DNA of 64,000 nucleotides. Origin: Aquabacterium lacunae. Lineage in GTDB: Bacteria > Pseudomonadota > Gammaproteobacteria > Burkholderiales > Burkholderiaceae_C. The position numbers and the translations under genes were made by a program. The notes beneath the pieces are model-generated. The model did no database searches, was not told the DNA's origin, and worked only from the letters and a program-made list of their open reading frames with translations. The stretch spans positions 1 through 64,000 of the forward strand of contig NZ_SIXI01000004.1 of assembly GCF_004310865.1 (NCBI RefSeq). Direction: 5' to 3'. How positions within the stretch are numbered: position 1 is the first letter of the stretch; each line of letters opens with the position of its first letter. Below are positions 43,406-56,830 of the stretch, piece after piece.

Positions 43406-44281
43406 TCAACCCTTCAGCGCCGCGGGCTGCCGCTGGCGCCCCTTGTCGGCCACGAAATCGAGCAGCTCGCGGGCCTGCTCGTTGCCGATGGTGGCCTCGG
43501 CCAGCAGAAAGCCCCCCACCTCGCCAATGCCCACCACCAGGTCGGCGCCGGCGGCCTCCAGGAAGGTGCGCTGGCCCGGGTCCAGCAGCTCCACGATGAT
43601 GCGGGCATGGGGGTTGGCCCGCCGCGCCACCATCACGTTCACGGCCGACAGCGCATCGGCGTGCTGCTTTTCGCCGTAGTTGGCCAGCACCACCACCGTG
43701 GCGGCGGTGGTCAGACTGGCGCGTTCGACCGATTCACCCCGGATCGGGTAGGGCGAGCGCGAAAACGAGGTGCCCAGCTCGTCGGTGGGTTTGTGCTCCA
43801 GGTCGGCCATGACCACGATGGGCGTGTGCTCCAGGGACGGTTCCTGGCGCAGCGTGCGGATGATCTGCGGGCCCTTGAGGTTCCAGCCGATGATGACGAT
43901 GTGTTCGCTCAGTGCATGCATGGTCAACCCCATTTCTTCCCTCACCTTGCGCTCGATCAGCACCGCGGCGGCCAGCGCGCACAGCAGGGCCGTCAGCAGC
44001 TTGGACACCAGCAGGGCAAAGCCCAGCACCCACTGCCCACCCACGGTCTGCGGCACCACGGCCGAATCGCCCGAGGTGGTCATGGTCACCAGCATGGCGT
44101 AGATGCTGTGCCCGACGGTGGTGACCTTGGGGTTGTGGCCGTGTTCGAACCAGTGGGTGGCCAGCGCGCAACCGAACCACACCCCCAGGAAGATCAGGGT
44201 GAGTTCCGCAATGAAGCGGTAGCGGGCCACCGACATCAGGCGGATGAACAGGGCCAGCAAGGGACTTCGCGACGCGCTCAT
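43406..44281 (-). CDS. RCK-type ion channel with a non-canonical selectivity filter
   Basis: A 291-aa two-helix channel with a cytoplasmic RCK/TrkA-N domain. Helices lie at about 25-45 and 84-110, and the nucleotide-binding motif IIGWNLKG is near 130-137. Where a K+ channel would read TMTTVGYGDLVP, this protein reads [12 protein letters not shown] at residues 66-77, the same length but without the VGYG core. Ion selectivity may therefore differ. The ATG at 44281 has a strong GGGAGG site; the upstream extension is not supported. Confidence 0.85.
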   Translation of the reverse strand: MSASRSPLLALFIRLMSVARYRFIAELTLIFLGVWFGCALATHWFEHGHNPKVTTVGHSIYAMLVTMTTSGDSAVVPQTVGGQWVLGFALLVSKLLTALLCALAAAVLIERKVREEMGLTMHALSEHIVIIGWNLKGPQIIRTLRQEPSLEHTPIVVMADLEHKPTDELGTSFSRSPYPIRGESVERASLTTAATVVVLANYGEKQHADALSAVNVMVARRANPHARIIVELLDPGQRTFLEAAGADLVVGIGEVGGFLLAEATIGNEQARELLDFVADKGRQRQPAALKG

Positions 44282-44592
44282 GGGCACCTCCCGACAACGG
44301 GGCGGAGCCCACGGCAAGCCAGAGCCCCGGCAACTTCAGTCTAGGACCGATGGTGCGCCGCTGTGCGGGCGAGCATGCGCACAAATGCACGGCGAATGCA
44401 CAGGTTTTTGCTGTTCTGCGCGGCCCCGCCGGTGCGGACATCAGGGATGCCCCTCAGCCCTGCACGCCAGGTGCGCCAGCCCCGCAAGCAGGGGCCCTGG
44501 CATGGCCCCGTGCCGCTCAGGGGCAAGCCACGCAGCAGGCCCTCGCGGCGATAATGTCGGGTTGCCTTGCGCCCCCACCCGAGCCCGCCGCC
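44282..44592. other. Intergenic region without recognisable gene
   Basis: This 311-nt divergent spacer has no convincing gene. It holds the channel ribosome site at its left end and a GATAAT -10-like element at 44550-44555, about 38 nt before the ygiQ start. I could not find a matching -35. Confidence 0.5.
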
Positions 44593-47121
<2,529 letters not shown>

Positions 47122-47280
47122 CCCCAGGCCTGCGCCCCGGAGAACGCCCCACCTTGGGGCTTTTCGCGCCTCAGGGGTTCAAGCCCGCCTGCACTGCAGC
47201 CGATAGCCCTCCTGCGGGGGCATGCGCCAGGGCCCCTGCGCAGCAGAAAACTCCCTGGCGCCTTGCACAAGGAGACAGGG

Positions 47281-48849
47281 ATGACTCTGAATCACTGGCG
47301 CATCGGCACCCGCATCCGGGCCCTGGCCGTGCTGCTCTTGCTGGCCCTGAGCCTGATCGGTGCCGTGGCCTGCTACCACGTCCGTCAGGCCACCGTCCAC
47401 CTGTCCGTGCTGGCCCACCAGGCGGGCACGGCACAGGAATCCATCGACCTGGCCCGAGGCGCCCAGGTGGCCTTCAAGACACAGGTGCAGGAGTGGAAAA
47501 ACATCCTGCTGCGCGGCGGCAAGCCCGAGGCGTTCGAGAAACACCTCAAAGGTTTTCGCAAGGAGGGCGCACTCACCCAGGAGCGCCTGGGCCAACTGGC
47601 TCCACGCTACCAGGCACTGGGGCTGGACCCTGCTCAGGTGGCCCAATTGCAGACCACCCACCAGACCCTGGTGCGTGAGTACGAAGAGGCCCTGACCCTG
47701 TACGACGCCAGTCAGCCGGAGGCCAGCGCCCAGGTCGTGGACAAGGCCGTCAAGGGCAAGGACCGCCCCCCCACCGAACAGATGGACCGGCTGGTCGAAC
47801 GTGTGCTGACGCACGCCCGCGAACTCAATGCCCGTGCGACCACCGAGGCCACCGCCCGTGAGACCAGCACCCTGTGGGGCCTGGCGTCCCTGTGGCTGTG
47901 CACCCTGGCCATGGGCATCACCGCAGCCGTGTTGATTCAGCGCTCGATCACGACACCGCTGCAACACGCCGTCCAGACCGTCACCGACGTGGCCAATGGC
48001 CAGCTGGGTCGTCGCACCGAGGTGACAGGCCGCGACGAAGTGGCCCAGCTGCTGCAGGCCATGAACCAGATGAGCGGCAGCCTGGAGGGGGTGGTCAGCC
48101 AGGTCCGCGCCTCGGCCACCCTGGTGGCTCAGGCATCGGCCGAGATCGAAACGGGCAACCTCGACCTGTCCACGCGCACCGAACAGCAGGCCGCCAACCT
48201 GCAGGCCAGCGCCCAGACAATCGACCAGCTCAGCGAAGGCGTGGGGCACAACTCTGAGGCGGCCAGTCAGGCGCGCGACCTGGCCCATCAGGCCAGTGAA
48301 ATCGCCGAACAGGGCGGCCATGTGGTCAGCCAGGTGGTGCAAACCATGGCCAACATCCATGACAGCTCCACCCGCATTCACGACATCGTGGGGGTCATCG
48401 ACTCGATCGCCTTCCAGACCAACATCCTGGCGCTGAACGCCGCCGTGGAAGCTGCACGGGCGGGGGAGCAGGGGCGCGGCTTCGCCGTGGTGGCCTCGGA
48501 GGTGCGCGCCCTGGCCCAGCGCAGCGCCACTGCTGCACAAGAGATCAAATCGCTCATTCAGACCAGCGTGGACCGCGTGCAGCAAGGCACCGAGCTGGTC
48601 GAGGATGCCGGCACCACCATCGAACGCACAGTCCGCTCGGTGCAGCAAGTGCGTCAGGTGATCGCCGACATCGCAGACGGGGCGCGCCTTCAGGCAGACG
48701 GGATTGCGCAGGTCAACCGAGCCGTGGTGGATCTGGACCAGACCATGCAACAAAACGCCGCCCTGGTGGAACAGGCCGCCGCTGCCGCCAGCTCACTGCG
48801 GGAGCAGGCACAAAGCCTGAACCGAGCTGTGGCCTTTTTCCATGATTGA
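47281..48849 (+). CDS. Methyl-accepting chemotaxis protein
   Basis: A 522-aa transmembrane chemoreceptor. TM1 is near residues 13-33, a four-helix-type sensor domain follows (about 35-185), TM2 is at about 195-215, then HAMP and the long coiled-coil signalling domain. The tip region [20 protein letters not shown] is strictly conserved and binds CheA/CheW. AAGGAG lies upstream of the ATG at 47281. A second chemoreceptor follows 89 nt later. No che genes are in the window, and no C-terminal CheR-binding pentapeptide is visible. Confidence 0.94.
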   Translation: MTLNHWRIGTRIRALAVLLLLALSLIGAVACYHVRQATVHLSVLAHQAGTAQESIDLARGAQVAFKTQVQEWKNILLRGGKPEAFEKHLKGFRKEGALTQERLGQLAPRYQALGLDPAQVAQLQTTHQTLVREYEEALTLYDASQPEASAQVVDKAVKGKDRPPTEQMDRLVERVLTHARELNARATTEATARETSTLWGLASLWLCTLAMGITAAVLIQRSITTPLQHAVQTVTDVANGQLGRRTEVTGRDEVAQLLQAMNQMSGSLEGVVSQVRASATLVAQASAEIETGNLDLSTRTEQQAANLQASAQTIDQLSEGVGHNSEAASQARDLAHQASEIAEQGGHVVSQVVQTMANIHDSSTRIHDIVGVIDSIAFQTNILALNAAVEAARAGEQGRGFAVVASEVRALAQRSATAAQEIKSLIQTSVDRVQQGTELVEDAGTTIERTVRSVQQVRQVIADIADGARLQADGIAQVNRAVVDLDQTMQQNAALVEQAAAAASSLREQAQSLNRAVAFFHD

Positions 48850-48938
48850 TCGCGCTACAGGTGGCCACTCGTTTGGCCGATAACCGGGGCTCAGGTTCGT
48901 GACGCACCTGAATCCATTCAACCTGGAGCATGACATCC

Positions 48939-50492
48939 ATGACATTGCGTCACCTGCTGCTGAGCCTGGCTGCCCTGAGCCTGGGCATCACCACCACCGT
49001 CGGCGCCGTAGGCGGCTGGGGCCTCAACGCCCTGGGCCACGCGATGGACGACAACGTGGTCGCCACAGAAGCCACCCAGAATGCCACCATGGGCGACATG
49101 GCCCATGACGCCCTTCGAGGCGACGTGTACCAGGCCCTCCTGGCTGCACAGAATCAGCAAAGCGATGCCGTGCAGCTGGCACGGGCTTCCGCCAAGGAAC
49201 ATGCCATCGAGTTCCGGGAGCGCGTGGCCGCGCTGAAGGCCCAGCCCTTGCCTCCGGCACTCCAACAAGGCATCTCCCGCCTGGAGCCTACCGTGGCCGC
49301 CTACACCGCCAAGGGCGAAGAGATCGTGCAACTGGCCGCGAAGGATCATGCCAACGCCATGGCCCACCTCGGCGAGTTCAGCGCCTTGTTCACGCGGCTG
49401 GAACAAGAGCAAGAGGACGTGATCGAAGGCATCGAAGCCCATGCCAAGGCACAGGACCAGGCCGCACACCAGCAGCGGCGTGCCACCTGGCTCACCATGG
49501 GCATCGTCACAGCGCTGGGGCTGCTGGCCTTGCTGGCCACCCTGGCGCTGATCACCCGTCGCACAGAACAGCTGCTGGGCGAAGAGCCTGAAGCCCTGCG
49601 CCAACGCCTGACCCGCGTGGCCCAGGGTGATCTGGCCACGCAGTCTCACGATGGGCAAGTGCCCCCAGGCAGCGTGCTTGACAGCCTGCTGCACATGGTC
49701 GAGCGTGTGCGCCAGATGGTGGACAACGTGCGTCAGGACGCCGACAGCGTGGCGAGTGCTTCGACCGAGGTGTCAGCCGGCAGCGCCGACCTGGCCCGTC
49801 GAACGCAGGAACAGGCCAGCGCGCTGGAGCGCTCGGTGTCGGCCCTGTCGCAGCTGTCTGGCGCCGTCAGTCAGAATGCCGACAGCGCCCGCGAAGCCAA
49901 TCATCTGGCACAGGGGGCCAGCGACGTCGCACAACAAGGCGGTTCGCTGGTCCAGCAGCTGGTGGGCACCATGCAGCAGATCCACCACTCGTCTCAGAAG
50001 ATTGCGGACATCATCGGCGTGATCGATGGCATCGCCTTCCAGACCAACATCCTGGCGCTGAACGCCGCCGTGGAGGCAGCCCGTGCAGGAGAGCAAGGTC
50101 GGGGCTTTGCCGTGGTGGCGTCCGAGGTGCGCTCGCTGGCGCAGCGCAGCGCGAACGCCGCCCGCGAAATCAAGGGCCTGATCACGACCAGCGTGGAGCG
50201 TGTCACGGCAGGCGCCGAGCAGGCCGATGCGGCGGGCAGCACCATGGTCAACATCGTGGGCGCCATCGAGCAGGTGACCCGCCTGATGGCCGACATCAGC
50301 CAGGCCACGCAAGAGCAGACCCTGGGCCTGTCCCAGGTGGCCCAGGTGGTCCAGCACATGGACCGCGACACCCAGGCCAATGCGGCGCTGGTCGAAGAAA
50401 CGGCCACGGCGGCGGCCAGCCTGCACCAGCAGGCGCGGCATCTCACCGACACGGTGTCGGTGTTCCGGGTGGTCAGCGCACGAGCTGGTTGA
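48939..50492 (+). CDS. Methyl-accepting chemotaxis protein
   Basis: A 517-aa chemoreceptor of the same layout as its neighbour: TM1 at residues 5-30, a sensor domain with helices to about 180, TM2 at about 188-210, a short HAMP-like link and the signalling coiled coil with [20 protein letters not shown]. The ATG at 48939 suits the GGAG at 48925-48928; the ATG at 48930 is too close. The two receptors share the tip but have different sensor domains, so they probably detect different ligands. Its last 20 nt overlap the convergent gene. Confidence 0.93.
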   Translation: MTLRHLLLSLAALSLGITTTVGAVGGWGLNALGHAMDDNVVATEATQNATMGDMAHDALRGDVYQALLAAQNQQSDAVQLARASAKEHAIEFRERVAALKAQPLPPALQQGISRLEPTVAAYTAKGEEIVQLAAKDHANAMAHLGEFSALFTRLEQEQEDVIEGIEAHAKAQDQAAHQQRRATWLTMGIVTALGLLALLATLALITRRTEQLLGEEPEALRQRLTRVAQGDLATQSHDGQVPPGSVLDSLLHMVERVRQMVDNVRQDADSVASASTEVSAGSADLARRTQEQASALERSVSALSQLSGAVSQNADSAREANHLAQGASDVAQQGGSLVQQLVGTMQQIHHSSQKIADIIGVIDGIAFQTNILALNAAVEAARAGEQGRGFAVVASEVRSLAQRSANAAREIKGLITTSVERVTAGAEQADAAGSTMVNIVGAIEQVTRLMADISQATQEQTLGLSQVAQVVQHMDRDTQANAALVEETATAAASLHQQARHLTDTVSVFRVVSARAG

Positions 50493-51075
50493 ACAATTCG
50501 GCGCGCAGACCCTTGGGTGCCTGGCTGCAGTCGTCACCCAGCCAGCGGGCCACCGACTTCACCTCGGTGGTCTGCTTGCGCTTGGGATTGGTGTTGACGA
50601 TCTTCTGCTCGATGCGGGTGTGCATGGGCGAGATGGCATCGACCAGGCCTTCGATCTTCATGATGTCCATGGAGTGCATGGACTGACGAGAGCCCGGCGG
50701 CTGCGGTGCGCGGCACTGGGTCTGGAAGGTGGTGCGTGTGCCTTCGACCTTCACGGTCGGGCTGCTGCACATGTCCTTGGCCATGTCGAGCAAACGCGAC
50801 TGAAAATCGATCGACGTGTCGGACTGACATTCCAGACTGGGCTCGAACCCATCGGGCAAGCCCAGGGGCTTGAGGGCCTGGCGTACCTCGCGTGCCTCGG
50901 CATCAGAAAGCATCCCCAGAGGCCCCATCGAGGCAGGCGTGGCTTTGCCATCGATGGCCTGTCGAGTCCCTGTCATCCAAAGGCCAGGCTTGACCGGCAC
51001 GGCCTGCCCCTGGGCTTGAACCTGAAGGGCAACCAGCAACACGCCAGCCACCCAGCAACGGGTGATGTGAGTCAT
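50473..51075 (-). CDS. DUF3617-like exported protein
   Basis: A 200-aa protein with a signal peptide ([22 protein letters not shown]) and a periplasmic domain starting [16 protein letters not shown] domain opening with a KPGLW/EPGLWE block followed by conserved cysteines (ECQSD, DMCSS, QTQCRA, DDCSQ) fits DUF3617, whose function is unknown. The four cysteines could form two disulfides. The 3' end overlaps the chemoreceptor gene by 20 nt. The next gene on the same strand is 10 nt upstream, so they probably share a transcript. Confidence 0.75.
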   Translation of the reverse strand: MTHITRCWVAGVLLVALQVQAQGQAVPVKPGLWMTGTRQAIDGKATPASMGPLGMLSDAEAREVRQALKPLGLPDGFEPSLECQSDTSIDFQSRLLDMAKDMCSSPTVKVEGTRTTFQTQCRAPQPPGSRQSMHSMDIMKIEGLVDAISPMHTRIEQKIVNTNPKRKQTTEVKSVARWLGDDCSQAPKGLRAELFNQLVR

Positions 51076-51085
51076 GGCGGGCCCC

Positions 51086-51583
51086 TTACTGCTTGCCGAA
51101 AATCTGCTCTTCCAGCACGGCCAGCACCTTGGTCTCATCGACCAGGGTGTTGCGCACCACCGCGCACTCCTGGCGGATCTCGGCGTCGGTGGCCAACTTG
51201 AGCTTCTTGTGGATGGGCGCAGTGGCTTCAGGCTCGACCTGTCGGGTCTCCGTGCGAGCGATGACGGCGGGCATGCGCTCACGCAGATCGGCCGGCACCT
51301 TCGGACTGGCCGCCATTCGGCGCATGAAAACCAGCTTCGCTTGGAGCAGTTTCTCAATGCCAGCAGCCTGATCAAGACCTCGAGCGCGACAGTACTGGTT
51401 GATCGCCATCATGCCGGCGTGATGGTAGAGCGCGTCGAGCTCGCTCCTCTGGAGCTCGGGCGCAGCCGAGACAACCGCCGACGCAGCTGGGGCTGCGGGC
51501 TTGACGAGTTCAGCGGCATGGGCGCCAGTGGCCCCAAAAGCCAAAGTGGCCAGGGAAAGGCAAGTCAGTGTGCTTCGGATCAT
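51086..51583 (-). CDS. Exported hypothetical protein
   Basis: I do not recognise this 165-aa protein. The N-terminus is a clear signal peptide (MIRSTLTCLSLATLAFGATGAHAAE), followed by an Ala/Val/Pro-rich stretch and a mainly helical domain with two cysteines (C65 and C140). The chosen start is the ATG at 51583. The frame stays open upstream to 51820 with no ribosome site. It lies just upstream of the DUF3617-like gene. Confidence 0.7.
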   Translation of the reverse strand: MIRSTLTCLSLATLAFGATGAHAAELVKPAAPAASAVVSAAPELQRSELDALYHHAGMMAINQYCRARGLDQAAGIEKLLQAKLVFMRRMAASPKVPADLRERMPAVIARTETRQVEPEATAPIHKKLKLATDAEIRQECAVVRNTLVDETKVLAVLEEQIFGKQ

Positions 51584-51798
51584 GGCGTTGGTGGACAAAC
51601 GGCGAACAACAGAGGCATGGCAAGAGCGCCGCGTCTGGCGTTTGACTTTGACAGATCCGCACGTGCCCCAACGGCCCGGAAAACCCGAATGCCCGCGCCC
51701 CGTGTTCAGGGGGCCGTTACCATCACGTCCGCGCCCTTTCGGGCCATCTGACCATTCAAACACCCACAGACACCCCATCGGTGTTTCGGAGGACCCCT

Positions 51799-52425
51799 GT
51801 GAGCAGTTTCGAGGCAGCACAGCGCCGGCAGGCGCTGATCGCCATGGCCATCACCCCCTGGTTGCTGGCCCCCACGGCAGGAAAGGCCACCAGCACGCCC
51901 TTCCCCCGCACGCTGGAAGCGGGCGAAACGCCCTTGCGCCTGAACGGCTTCGGCACCCGCTACCGCTTCACCTTCAAGGTGTATGACCTGGCGCTGTACA
52001 CGCCGCGCAAAGTGGGCTCGGTGGCCGAGTTGCTGGCGCTGCCGGGCCCCAAGCGGCTGGAGTTCATCGCCCGGCGCGAACTGTCGGGCACGGAGCTGGG
52101 CCGGCTCTTCCTCAAGGGCATGGCGGAAAATGCGAGCGCCGACCAGATGAACCGGCACACGCCGGCCACAGGCCGCCTCATTCAGGTGTTCTCGGGCAAG
52201 CCCAAGCTCATGCCGGGCGACGACTTCAGCATGGTGTTCGAGCCCGGCAAAGGCACCACCTTCTTCATCGAAGGCAAGGCACAAGGGGCCCCTGTGGGCA
52301 ACGACGAGTTCTTCACCATGATCCTGCGCATCTGGTTCGGCGATGCACCGGTCGACCGCCTGCTGCGCGATGCCCTGCTCGATCGCTCACGCGCCGCCAC
52401 CGACCCCACGCTGGCCACCGACTGA
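51799..52425 (+). CDS. Chalcone isomerase-like exported protein
   Basis: A 208-aa protein of the bacterial chalcone-isomerase-like family (PFAM Chalcone_3 type). Family-typical segments are LRLNGFGTRYRFTFKVYDLALYTP, GPKRLEFIARRELSG and FFTMILRIWFGDAPVD. The N-terminus looks like a signal with a twin arginine (QRRQALIAMAITPWLLAP). The GTG at 51799 has GGAGGA at the correct distance and was preferred over the GTG at 51781. Bacterial members are not flavonoid enzymes; they are thought to bind lipids. Confidence 0.85.
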   Translation: MSSFEAAQRRQALIAMAITPWLLAPTAGKATSTPFPRTLEAGETPLRLNGFGTRYRFTFKVYDLALYTPRKVGSVAELLALPGPKRLEFIARRELSGTELGRLFLKGMAENASADQMNRHTPATGRLIQVFSGKPKLMPGDDFSMVFEPGKGTTFFIEGKAQGAPVGNDEFFTMILRIWFGDAPVDRLLRDALLDRSRAATDPTLATD

Positions 52426-52499
52426 GGCGCGCAGGGCACGGCCGGCCGGGCAGCGCCTCGGCTTGCCCTTAAACTCGGTGTTTTCCAAGGCCGCCTGTC

Positions 52500-53273
52500 A
52501 TGTCTGCTGTCTCTTCTTCAGGGAACCCGTCTGCGCTGTTCGACCTCAAGAGCGCTTCGCTCACGCTGGTCTCGTTCGTGCTTCGCACCGGCAACATCCC
52601 GGCCCTGGAAAAGGCCATGGAAGAGCGTTTCGCCGACACGCCCGACTTCTTCAGCCATGACCCGGTGGTGATCGACCTGACCCCGCTGGGCAGCCTGAAC
52701 ACGGCCCCTGATTTCCCCGCCCTGATCGCCCTGCTGCAGCGCTACAAGCTCAAGCCCGTGGCCGTGCGCGGTGGCAGCAGCAAGCAACTCGATGCCGCCG
52801 CCGCCGTGGGCCTGGGCGAAGCCCCCGACAGCCAGGCCGCGCCGGCCCGCACCGAAACCGTGGTGCAGGAAGTGGTGCGCGAGGTGGTGCGTGAAGTGCA
52901 GGTGCCTGTGGAAGTGCGCGTGGAAGTGCCCACCGCCGCCAAGACCGTGATCGTCGACAAGCCCTTGCGTTCGGGCCAGCAGGTCTACGCCAAGGGCGCC
53001 GACCTGGTCGTCATGGCGGCCGTGAACAACGGCGCCGAAGTGATCGCCGACGGCTCCATCCACATCTACGCGCCGCTGCGAGGCAAGGCCATTGCCGGCG
53101 CCAAGGGCAACACCGAGGCCCGCATCTTCTGCATGGGCCTGTCGCCCGAACTGATTTCGATTGCCGGCACCTACCGCACGACCGAGAACCCGCTGCCCGA
53201 CAGCGTGGCCGGCAAACCGGCGCAGGTGCGGCTGGACGGCGAGCGCCTCGTGTTCGAGCCGCTCGACCTCTGA
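52500..53273 (+). CDS. minC: Septum site-determining protein MinC
   Basis: The 257-aa FtsZ inhibitor that blocks polar division. The N-terminal domain (LKSASLTLVSFVLRTGN, VVIDLTPLG) binds FtsZ, and the C-terminal beta-helix (RSGQQVYAKGADLVVMAAV, GRAxAGAKGN region) dimerises and binds MinD. The linker (about 113-150) is rich in Val, Glu and Arg. It is first in minCDE. A TAAACT -10-like element lies at 52470-52475. Confidence 0.96.
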   Translation: MSAVSSSGNPSALFDLKSASLTLVSFVLRTGNIPALEKAMEERFADTPDFFSHDPVVIDLTPLGSLNTAPDFPALIALLQRYKLKPVAVRGGSSKQLDAAAAVGLGEAPDSQAAPARTETVVQEVVREVVREVQVPVEVRVEVPTAAKTVIVDKPLRSGQQVYAKGADLVVMAAVNNGAEVIADGSIHIYAPLRGKAIAGAKGNTEARIFCMGLSPELISIAGTYRTTENPLPDSVAGKPAQVRLDGERLVFEPLDL

Positions 53274-53321
53274 CCCCCTTCATTCTGACCAGATCCAACC
53301 CCTTCGAAAGGACCGCCATCC

Positions 53322-54137
53322 ATGGCCAAGATCATCGTGGTGACCTCCGGCAAAGGTGGCGTCGGCAAGACGACCACCAGCGCCAGCTTTGCTTCGGGCC
53401 TGGCCCTTCGCGGCCACAAGACCGCCGTCATCGACTTCGACGTGGGCTTGCGCAACCTCGACCTGATCATGGGCTGCGAACGCCGCGTGGTCTATGACCT
53501 GATCAACGTGATCCACGGCGAGGCCAACCTGAACCAGGCCCTGATCAAGGACAAGCAGTGCGAGAACCTGTTCATCCTGGCCGCCTCGCAGACGCGTGAC
53601 AAGGAAGCCCTGACGCAAGATGGCGTCGAGCGCGTGCTGAAAGAGCTGGGCGAGATGGGCTTCGAGTACGTGATCTGCGACTCGCCGGCCGGCATCGAAA
53701 CCGGGGCCCTGATGGCCATGCACTTTGCCGACGAAGCCATCGTGGTGACCAACCCGGAAGTGTCGTCGGTGCGCGACTCCGACCGCATCCTGGGCATGCT
53801 CAGCAGCAAGACCAAGCGTGCACAAGACGGTGGCGAGCCCATCAAGGAACACCTGCTGATCACCCGCTACAACCCCAACCGGGTCGAGGGTGGCCAGATG
53901 CTGTCGCTCGACGACGTGTACGACATCCTCAAGGTCAAGCTGATCGGCGTGATCCCCGAGTCGGAAAGCGTGCTGAACGCCTCCAACCAGGGCATCCCGG
54001 CCATCCACATGAAGGGCACCGATGTGGCCGAGGCCTACAGCGACGTGATCGACCGCTTCCTGGGCCAGGACAAGCCACTGCGCTTCATCGAGGCTGAAAA
54101 ACCCGGGTTCTTCAAGCGACTGTTCGGAGGCAAGTGA
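53322..54137 (+). CDS. minD: Septum site-determining ATPase MinD
   Basis: MinD (271 aa) is a membrane-binding ATPase that recruits MinC and oscillates with MinE. The deviant Walker A is KGGVGKTT with K11 and K16. The C-terminal amphipathic helix [12 protein letters not shown] is the membrane-targeting sequence. The length matches E. coli MinD (270 aa). It starts 48 nt after minC with GAAAGGA upstream. Confidence 0.98.
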   Translation: MAKIIVVTSGKGGVGKTTTSASFASGLALRGHKTAVIDFDVGLRNLDLIMGCERRVVYDLINVIHGEANLNQALIKDKQCENLFILAASQTRDKEALTQDGVERVLKELGEMGFEYVICDSPAGIETGALMAMHFADEAIVVTNPEVSSVRDSDRILGMLSSKTKRAQDGGEPIKEHLLITRYNPNRVEGGQMLSLDDVYDILKVKLIGVIPESESVLNASNQGIPAIHMKGTDVAEAYSDVIDRFLGQDKPLRFIEAEKPGFFKRLFGGK

Positions 54138-54142
54138 ACGCC

Positions 54143-54403
54143 ATGGGATTCCTTTCCTTCTTCCTCGGGGAAAAGAAGCAGACGGCCTCGGTGGCCAAGG
54201 AGCGCCTGCAACTGATCCTCGCGCACGAGCGCAATGGCCGCTCGGCCAGCCCCAACTACCTGCCCGACCTGCAACGCGAGCTGGTGGCCGTGATCTCGAA
54301 GTACGTGGCCATCAACCCGGACGACATCAAGGTGTCGATGGAACGCCAGGACAACCTGGAAGTGCTCGAGGTCAAGATCGAGCTGCCAGACAACAAGTCC
54401 TGA
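54143..54403 (+). CDS. minE: Cell division topological specificity factor MinE
   Basis: MinE (86 aa from the ATG at 54143) stimulates MinD ATPase and drives oscillation. The N-terminal membrane-binding stretch [13 protein letters not shown] and the MinD-binding helix [11 protein letters not shown] are clear, then the topological specificity domain. A GTG at 54134 overlapping the minD stop would add three residues. GGAGG lies at 54126-54130. Confidence 0.97.
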   Translation: MGFLSFFLGEKKQTASVAKERLQLILAHERNGRSASPNYLPDLQRELVAVISKYVAINPDDIKVSMERQDNLEVLEVKIELPDNKS

Positions 54404-54460
54404 GCACCGCAGCGGGTTGGTCATGAACTTGCGCATGTTGCAGTGCACAATGGCTTCAGT

Positions 54461-54479
54461 GCCCCACAAACGGGGCTTT
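54461..54479 (+). terminator. Weak terminator-like hairpin after minE
   Basis: GCCCC-ACAAAC-GGGGC followed by TTT lies 58 nt after minE and 18 nt before parA. The short stem and T run suggest only partial termination. Confidence 0.35.
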
Positions 54480-54496
54480 GAACAGGGGCTGGCAAC

Positions 54497-55258
54497 ATGC
54501 GTTACGTGGTCTTCAATCAGAAAGGCGGGGTGGGCAAGTCCACCATCGCCTGCAACCTGGCCGCCATCAGCGCGCAGCAAGGCCTGCGCACGCTGCTGGT
54601 GGACCTGGACACCCAGGGCAATTCGTCGCATTACCTGCTGGGTGATTCGCTGGGCGATGACACGCCCACCGCGGCGGACTTCTTCGACCAGAGCCTGAAG
54701 TTCACGGCCCGCCCCAAGGACACCACCGAGTTCATCGTGGGCAGCCCCTGGGCGAACCTGTCGGTCATGCCCTCCAGCCCGGCGCTCGACGAGCTGCACG
54801 TGAAGCTGGAAAGCCGCCACAAGATCTACAAGCTGCGCGAGGCGCTGGAAGCCCTGGCCGACGACTTCGACCGCATCTACATCGACACGCCGCCTGCGCT
54901 GAACTTCTACACGCGATCGGCCCTGATCGCAGCACAGGGCTGCCTGATCCCGTTTGACTGCGATGATTTCTCGCGCCGCGCGCTGTACACGCTGCTGGAG
55001 AACGTGCAGGAGATCCAGGCCGACCACAACGACGAGCTGAAGGTCTCGGGCATCGTGGTGAACCAGTTCCAGGCCCGCGCCAGCCTGCCGCAGCAGCTGG
55101 TGCAGGAGCTGATCGACGAAGGCCTGCCGGTGCTGCAGCCCTACCTGAGCGCCTCGGTCAAGGTGAAGGAATCACACCAGCTGTCGCGGCCGATGGTGCA
55201 CCTCGACGCCCGGCACAAGCTCACCCAGGAGCTGCTGGCGCTGCACAACGCCCTCTGA
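54497..55258 (+). CDS. ParA-family ATPase (orphan)
   Basis: A 253-aa Walker-type ATPase with the deviant Walker A KGGVGKST (residues 9-16), the Walker A' Asp in [10 protein letters not shown] and Walker B YIDTPPAL. It has no N-terminal HTH domain and no ParB gene beside it, so it is not a standard chromosome-partition pair. Such orphans place cargo such as plasmids, chemoreceptor arrays or polar machinery. Its position after minCDE and 4 kb from two chemoreceptor genes is suggestive only. The last 87 nt overlap the convergent glpD. Confidence 0.9.
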   Translation: MRYVVFNQKGGVGKSTIACNLAAISAQQGLRTLLVDLDTQGNSSHYLLGDSLGDDTPTAADFFDQSLKFTARPKDTTEFIVGSPWANLSVMPSSPALDELHVKLESRHKIYKLREALEALADDFDRIYIDTPPALNFYTRSALIAAQGCLIPFDCDDFSRRALYTLLENVQEIQADHNDELKVSGIVVNQFQARASLPQQLVQELIDEGLPVLQPYLSASVKVKESHQLSRPMVHLDARHKLTQELLALHNAL

Positions 55259-56830
55259 CACCAGCAGGTCTTCGACCAGCTCCTGCACCAGCGCCCGCTG
55301 CGAGGGCGTGAGGTGCAGGCCCAGCTTGGTGCGGCGCCACAGCACGTCGTCGCCATGGCGGGCCCATTCGTGGCGCACCAGATGGCGCAGCTCGGCCTGG
55401 TACAGGCCGGGCACTTCGGTGGGGCCCAGCTCCGACAGGCTGCGGGCCTTGCCCACCACCTGGTCGATGGCCGTGCCATAGGTGTGGGCCCATCGCTGCA
55501 GCACCGGCGCAGGCAACCACGGCCACTGCGCCTGCAGGCGGGCCACCCAGGCCTGCATGCCCTGGTCAGGCCCGGTGGGCCGACGGCCCGTGTGCTGGGC
55601 CAGGCGTGCGGCCACGTCACCACCGGGCAGTGTGCTGTGGGCCGTCCAGGCACGGGCGGTGTGCCCCAGCAGGCCACACAACTGGTCTGCGGCCTGCTCG
55701 GCCAGCTTGCGGTAGGTGGTGATCTTGCCGCCCCACACGGTCATCACGGGGGTGCCACTGGCGCCATCGGTTTCGAGCAGGTAGTCACGCGTCACGGCGC
55801 TGGCGTTGGCGCTGGCGTCTTCCAGCAAGGGGCGCACGCCCGCGTAGCTCCAGCACACGTGGCCGGGCAGCACGGGCTGCTTGAAGTAGCGGCTGGCCTG
55901 CTCGCACAGGTAGCGCACTTCGTCTTCGGCGATGCGGGCCTGGTCGGGCACCGACGGGATCTCGACATCGGTGGTGCCGATGAGGGTGAAGCGCTGCTCG
56001 TAGGGGATGGCGAACACGATGCGGCCATCGGGCGCCTGGAAGATGTAGGCGTGCTGGTGGTCGAACAGGCGTGGCACCACGATGTGGCTGCCCTTGACCA
56101 GGCGCAGGCTGTGGGCCGACCGCACGCCGGTGCAATCGTTCAGGAACTGCGCCGCCCAGGGGCCGGCCGCATTGACCAGAGCGCGGCAACGCACGGTGCG
56201 GCTGGCGCCACCCTGCTCGGGCGACTGCTGCAACTGCACCGTCCAGCCGCCGTGTTCGCGAACGGCCGACACCACCCGGGTGCGCGTGAGCACCTGCGCG
56301 CCACGGGCCTGGGCGTCTTGCGCGTTCAGCACCACCAGGCGGGCGTCATCGACCCAGCCGTCAGAGTACACAAAGCCCTGGGTGTAGCCGGCCTTCAGCG
56401 GCGCCCCCAGCGGGTGGCCTTGCAGCTTCAGCCCGCGCGAACCGGGCAGGAATTCGCGCGTGGCCAGGTGGTCGTACAGGAACAGACCCAGGCGGATCAT
56501 CCAGGCCGGGCGCAGGTGGTCGTCGTGCGGCAGCACGAAACGCAGCGGCCGCATGATGTGCGGCGCGCTGCGCAGCAGGGTTTCACGCTCCTGAAGCGCC
56601 TTGCGAACCAGGCCGAACTCACGGTGCTCCAGGTAGCGAAGCCCGCCATGGATCAGCTTGGTCGATGACGACGAGGTGTGCGAGGCCAGGTCGTCTTTCT
56701 CGGCCAGGATCACGCTGAGGCCCCGCCCCGCCAGGTCGCGCGCAATGCCCACGCCATTGATGCCGCCGCCCACCACCAGCACGGCACAATCGGCGACGTT
56801 CGGGTTCGTTTGTGTGTGTGTTGCGCTCAT
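55172..56830 (-). CDS. glpD: Aerobic glycerol-3-phosphate dehydrogenase
   Basis: GlpD (552 aa) oxidises glycerol-3-phosphate to dihydroxyacetone phosphate at the inner membrane, passing electrons to quinone through FAD. The FAD motif [19 protein letters not shown] is at the N-terminus. [14 protein letters not shown] and [12 protein letters not shown] are family-typical. The ATG at 56830 follows GGAG. It is about 50 residues longer than E. coli GlpD (501 aa). The last 28 codons run opposite the end of parA, which suggests the original stop was lost. Confidence 0.94.
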   Translation of the reverse strand: MSATHTQTNPNVADCAVLVVGGGINGVGIARDLAGRGLSVILAEKDDLASHTSSSSTKLIHGGLRYLEHREFGLVRKALQERETLLRSAPHIMRPLRFVLPHDDHLRPAWMIRLGLFLYDHLATREFLPGSRGLKLQGHPLGAPLKAGYTQGFVYSDGWVDDARLVVLNAQDAQARGAQVLTRTRVVSAVREHGGWTVQLQQSPEQGGASRTVRCRALVNAAGPWAAQFLNDCTGVRSAHSLRLVKGSHIVVPRLFDHQHAYIFQAPDGRIVFAIPYEQRFTLIGTTDVEIPSVPDQARIAEDEVRYLCEQASRYFKQPVLPGHVCWSYAGVRPLLEDASANASAVTRDYLLETDGASGTPVMTVWGGKITTYRKLAEQAADQLCGLLGHTARAWTAHSTLPGGDVAARLAQHTGRRPTGPDQGMQAWVARLQAQWPWLPAPVLQRWAHTYGTAIDQVVGKARSLSELGPTEVPGLYQAELRHLVRHEWARHGDDVLWRRTKLGLHLTPSQRALVQELVEDLLVSEGVVQRQQLLGELVPGVEVHHRPRQLV

